Source: Ciona savignyi (taxonomy: Eukaryota > Chordata > Ascidiacea > Phlebobranchia > Cionidae). Taken from it: a stretch of 64,000 nt of DNA. The DNA lies in assembly GCA_000149265.1 (NCBI GenBank), contig CH000074.1, positions 156,338 to 220,337 on the forward strand, read 5' to 3'. The translations under genes were made by a program, and so were the position numbers. Below the pieces are notes generated by a model. It was not told the origin of the DNA. It made no database searches and saw only the letters and a program-made list of their open reading frames with translations. Below, piece after piece: positions 60,003 through 64,000 of the stretch; positions within the stretch are counted from its first letter, which is position 1; each line of letters starts with the position of its first letter.

Positions 60003-61190
60003 CATGTTGTCTAACAAATGACAAGGTTTCATGGCGATTCCATTACTCCTTCCGGTAGATGTCTGGGATTATCTCGCCCATATTCGAGTTATCGGAGCTA
60101 TTGCAAAGATAAGTGTATGAATCAGACGTTTCTTTCATTTGGTGAAACACACTCCTCTTATAATGGGTTCAGGAAATGTACGTACAGTACCAACAGGAGA
60201 CACACTAATTCACCAAGGTAATCATACGGAAATTAACAAAAACCATAATGACGTAATCTTTATTTTAGTAAGCATTATACACACTAGATGTCGGTATTGC
60301 AACCAAAATGGGCTGAACAGTGCGTTTTATAGAATTCATAAGGTTTCTCAGGACGCTGTCTTAACGGCCTACCGTTGGATCAATTACAAGTGCTTGCAAC
60401 GTTTTCGCTTTATAAATACACTACTATTTGCAAAACACATATAAGATTCATAAAAAGATCAGCTATTAAAAATACGTCTTAACCGTTTGCCAGCCAAAAG
60501 AGAACTGATTTTGGAAACTTGAATCCGTGGACATCACAAGCAAGTAAATTAGCACAGCACCAAACGTTAAGCACTTTCCCTAGAGATAAAATCGTGCGTG
60601 TTAAAACAGGCAAGCAAGATAAAATGATTAAAATGTGCAAGGGGTGTGAACTACGTGTAAAATAAAAAGGCAACAAACAAAAGGCATAAAACAGTGTATT
60701 AAAATTGTATAAAAATGTGTTAAGTAAAATTGTATAAAAATGAGTAACGTGTATAAGGTGTATAAAAACATATACATCTCTATATATAAAAACATAAGGG
60801 AACAGACGAGCACCCGTACGCGTTAAACGTGGACAATGTATCAACAGCACCATCTCGCGAATATGGCGCCACAGGTTTGTATTGTCTACTAAACTGCTTT
60901 ATTTGCAGCAACCGATTATCTGCAATGTAGAGACATTTCTCACAGAAACTTAACAAGTAAACCGTTCACATGGATTGTTTCAACGAGTAATATGCTTAAT
61001 GGTTCCTTCCCGGGTAATATATACACTATAGAAAAATAAATCTTGATGTGAGATTGCTCAAAAATTCTCGCGCCAACTAACTTAGCTCTTCCGAATCGAC
61101 TTTGAGCAACAAAGTATATCCTGTTCCCACAGTTATATTACATTTAAACAAAGCAGCGAAGCAGCTTGCGAATGTCGATAAACAATAGAC
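60003..61190. other. Intergenic, nothing recognised
   Basis: AT-rich sequence after the retrotransposon. Reading frames are short and lack domain character. Several TATAAAAA runs near 60.7-60.8 kb are simple A/T-rich sequence. Confidence 0.4.
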
Positions 61191-61198
61191 AGCTGTGG

Positions 61199-61206
61199 TA
61201 TAAATA
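61199..61206 (+). promoter_or_regulatory. TATA box of the small secreted-peptide gene
   Basis: TATAAATA lies about 50 bp before the donor site of a short 5' leader exon that ends ACAAG/GTAAG at 61255. The position fits a core promoter with transcription starting near 61230. Confidence 0.55.
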
Positions 61207-61314
61207 CAACTCATCTATGAAGGGTATATTCACTTTGCAAAAGTACAAAAACAAGGTAAGTTTGGTGTTGTTGGATTTGGTTTTTGCATTTAGCTGGTGT
61301 AGTCGGTATATAGT

Positions 61315-61376
61315 CGGATGTCCATGTGATATACGTCCCGCGTTTTCCATTCACCGAGATAAAACTTAATTATTCC
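61315..61376 (+). mobile_element. Family B SINE 3' tail fragment
   Basis: CGTTTTCCATTCACCGAGAT followed by AAAACTTAATTATTCC resembles the 3' tail of family B. Located in the first intron of the peptide gene. Confidence 0.45.
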
Positions 61377-61402
61377 ATCCATTTTAAACCTCATATTTGC
61401 AG

Positions 61403-62247
61403 ATGAACAAGTTGATTCTGGTGGCTATTTTGATTGGTTTGTTGATGATTACGAACGAAAGTGTGGATGCTTTGCCCCCCCCCCGCCGACAATGGAGTAA
61501 GTACCATTTCCAGTTTTGTTTTATTTTATTGAAAATTCTTTCACAATAGGCAGTTTTATAATAGGTAGCCGGTCACCCGTTTATTTATCGAAACAATTTG
61601 TCCAATAATATTCAATTGTTTTTTTTGTATTATCAATATGAATATTTATTGACTTTTTTATGTGTACTATACAACAACTGGTTTTCTTTTATTTACAAAA
61701 TTCTAACACTTTACTCATTCTTTTACAGACGAAAGACCACAAACAAGGTTGGTGATGGTTGAATCATTTACATTTTTCATACGTTAAAAATATAATTATT
61801 ATTTTTTGATTTTAGAATCCGATGGCGATTTGATGAAGATACTCATGGATGAAGATATATCCACTCTTCAAGGTAAACAAACGCACCATTCAAGTTACTG
61901 TAGTATAGAACTTATTAGTAGTATTGTACGTCGGGTTTTTCATACATTTTTTTTTATTTTTTTATTTTTTACCGGGATTAGTTTTGAACTCATAACGGGG
62001 TTGTTGCTAAGACCGTTTTTTTTGTATGTAAGTCGGTAAACATATCGGTCGCGTTAACCATTCGGCCACACGACCATACAGTTTTCCCAGACATTATAGT
62101 ATTGGAATCAGTAATGGAACAAACTAGCGTACGCTACTAGCTAAACTAGCGTCAAAAACAAGAGAAAAAATAGTACGCCATTTAACGTATTAAGTTTTCA
62201 CTAAGATGTTTATTTCAGATGTTGAAGAAATATTGGATCAACAATGA
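61403..62247 (+). CDS. Small secreted peptide precursor, frame set by a ten-C tract
   Basis: The ATG at 61403 follows an acceptor directly. Exons: 61403-61496, 61729-61747, 61816-61872 and 62219-62266, then an untranslated exon from 62631 with AATAAA at 62681. A leader exon ends at 61255. Exon 2 encodes a clear signal peptide (MNKLILVAILIGLLMI and on) and then a run of C at 61475-61484. With ten C as assembled, the frame gives a short Pro/Arg/Trp-rich tail and stops in the 61816-61872 exon. A tract one base shorter would give an acidic peptide that uses all the splice phases and stops at 62247. Its last exon pair is in frame, which favours a nine-C allele or a sequencing error. No cysteines follow the signal peptide. 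The function is unknown; a hormone-like or host-defence peptide is possible. Confidence 0.6.
61955..62080 (-). mobile_element. SINE family A
   Basis: The minus strand reads ATGGTCGTGTGGCCGAATGG, then GGTTAACGCGACCGATATGT, a B-box-like GAGTTCAAAACTAATC and an A-rich tail. Located in an intron of the secreted-peptide gene. Confidence 0.8.
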
Positions 62248-62699
62248 TCAAATAACATCTGCGAAGGTTTGTAAATTATGTTTCAAGCATCTACAAAACA
62301 TTTTCGTTGCAATGAAATAGTGTTCCTTACTACGTCACCATTCTAAATGGCACAGTTTAAACTGCTGGTTATTAACTTGTGATTTAATCACTAATAAAGA
62401 CTTGGGAGCAATGTTACAAACCTTTTGTTTTTATTTAACTATATATGGGGAAGGAATTGCTATTCGGGTTTAAGCTTCGCCACATTGCTCCAACTCCACC
62501 CAGGCAGCAGATAGGCCATGTACAAGGATCCAACTGCCTCCTCCTATCCTACCCGTGATAGAAATAAACATCGCCCCTGTATGTGCTTTGTTATACAATA
62601 CTTGGATTTAAATCAATATTTTGTTTACAGGCAAGGAACAGATAAAGAAAATTGGAATTCTTCCTTGAAATCGTATTCGCAATAAAATAATAAATTACC

Positions 62700-63354
62700 A
62701 TTTTGTGTTAAAATGTTAATTGGTCTTCATAATCAGGCGCAAACAACAATATATAACGCCGCCGTGGATAGACCCCACATATTCGTGTTTACGAGACTGT
62801 ACTAAAAAGGTAAATAGCGTCCCGAACAGCGTTTAATCGGTAGTGCTATTAGCCGAAACGTTGTAAGTTCAAAACTGAAAAAACTTCCAAATATAGCTCT
62901 GCTAATCCGACGATTCGCCGTGTGTTAAGGTTTTTTATTTGCGAGGTAATCTTACGTTTGTCCGTTCGATATAATTTTTCGACGTTTCCCCAATTACGGG
63001 GAGGAAATATTAGTATATTATAGTACGCAAAATGTTAAAGAAATAGGTTGCAACTGCAAGAAGGGGCTGCGAAGCGGAAAAGGTAAAACCATTAAGCGAC
63101 CCTCGAAAGCTGTTTTTACACAGATTTAACGGTAACTTATTTTATAAAACTGGTTAAGCCAAACTCGAGTTATAAAAAAGGTTATCTGTTTCATAATTTT
63201 TTTTTTAAAACTTTAAAGCTCTTTTTATTTTTCTAAAAATATGATTTAGTGCCACATTGTTAGCATTAGACTACATAATAAACACATATTTATTATATAA
63301 ACTGTTTTAAATATTTATCATCATAATCTGCATGTCACAAAATGTTAGGTGATA
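62700..63354. other. 3' flank of the peptide gene, with decayed SINE-like sequence
   Basis: A very degenerate family B-like stretch can be traced at about 62880-63015 (CTAATCCGACGATTCGCCGT, then CCAATTACGGGGA). No gene seen. Confidence 0.4.
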
Positions 63355-64000
63355 AATGCAGGGGGATTCCCTTTAGACGTTAAAAACCAAAACATATTTT
63401 TTTTCTAAAACATTAGATTTTTTGGGCATAGCGCTTAAACGGATGCTCCAATTGTAATCAGATTTTGTAAACGTAAATGCATTAGCCACTGATCTAACTC
63501 TTAAAAATATAAAAAAATAACTTGGGAAATATCCTAAAACATCAAATTTTGTTCTCAAATCGAGATTGTGACAGGCATACAATGTCGGAATCGCAATGAA
63601 ACTTTATCATTAGTTAGAAAATATTGTCTAGATAAATATGTAAAAAAACAAAATTTTAACTGATGAATCGAGGGGAATTCCCATGAGGCGTCAAAAAACG
63701 GCATTTTTTGTAAAAAATAGCTTTTGGGGGCATAGCGCTTGAACGGGTGAAAAGAAATTTGGTCTGATAACTATAAGAACCATGCGTTTATGCTTGCAGA
63801 AACAAAAACTATGGCAGTCCGGTTAAAACTTTCTCTAATGTTGAATAACATGAACCTGACGTGCACATATCTGACAATATCATACATTGTGTAATAAACA
63901 TTAATATCAAGATCGGATTGTTACCTCAGACACCCATGCGTTTATGCTTGCAGAAACAAGCTACATACTCGGTGTATAAAATACAAATTGTAGTAAGGGA
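63355..64000. repeat. Dispersed unclassified repeat, two partial repeats inside
   Basis: Contains GGGCATAGCGCTTAAACGG at about 63424 and a near copy about 300 bp later, and CCATGCGTTTATGCTTGCAG at about 63781 and again near 63934. It shares motifs with 47.8-48.3 and 43.0-43.3 kb. It runs off the window edge. Confidence 0.55.

Noticed and set aside
60479..60853. Minus-strand frame of 124 codons
   Set aside because: AT-rich, Tyr/Leu/Phe-rich translation of low-complexity sequence with no ATG support or family similarity.
1..64000. CRISPR array or prokaryotic operon structure
   Set aside because: No regularly spaced short direct repeats with unique spacers. Gene structure is intron-bearing throughout, and the long tandem repeats are multi-kilobase units.

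Overview
This is animal nuclear DNA, most likely from an ascidian tunicate (Ciona or a close relative). That is an inference from several traits: AT-rich sequence, compact multi-exon genes with short GT-AG introns, two abundant tRNA-derived SINE families, hAT-type MITEs, a metazoan Ty3-type LTR retrotransposon, and genes of animal families (SLC17, Fringe, TSP1/DOMON, EGF/CCP). I cannot confirm the species without a search. No bacterial operons, CRISPR arrays or rRNA genes are visible.

Layout. 1-2.3 kb: no gene seen. 2.35-5.15 kb (+): a multi-exon gene for a type I membrane protein with two EGF-like modules and a CCP/sushi module. 6.9-12.2 kb (-): a complete ten-exon SLC17-family anion transporter of 535 residues, its introns filled with SINEs. 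13.6-13.96 kb (-): a possible terminal exon at the edge of an array. 13.9-46.3 kb: a head-to-tail array of at least eight units of about 3.7-4.4 kb. Seven visible units each carry an intronless Fringe-like glycosyltransferase gene on the + strand; the eighth is almost wholly inside an assembly gap. Only the copy in unit 2 is plainly intact. The others are cut by an LTR element (unit 1), an assembly gap (unit 3), frameshifts (units 4 and 5) or a shared stop codon (units 6 and 8).

46.3-49 kb: SINE pieces and an unclassified dispersed repeat. 49.05-51.9 kb (-): a five-exon gene for a secreted or GPI-anchored TSP1-DOMON protein of 289 residues, with a MITE and two SINEs in its introns. 52.9-60.0 kb (+): a full-length Ty3-type LTR retrotransposon with 520-bp LTRs that look identical by eye, a 4-bp target duplication, gag, a -1 slippery heptamer, pol, a break before integrase, and a decayed env-like region. 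61.2-62.7 kb (+): a small multi-exon secreted-peptide gene whose frame depends on a ten-C tract. 63.35-64 kb: the dispersed repeat again.

The most notable feature is the Fringe array. Fringe enzymes extend O-fucose on EGF repeats of Notch. A local amplification of an intronless Fringe gene, with traces of concerted evolution and copy decay, is the best candidate here for something not described before. All exon boundaries were read by eye from splice sites and phase, so individual ends may be off by a few bases.
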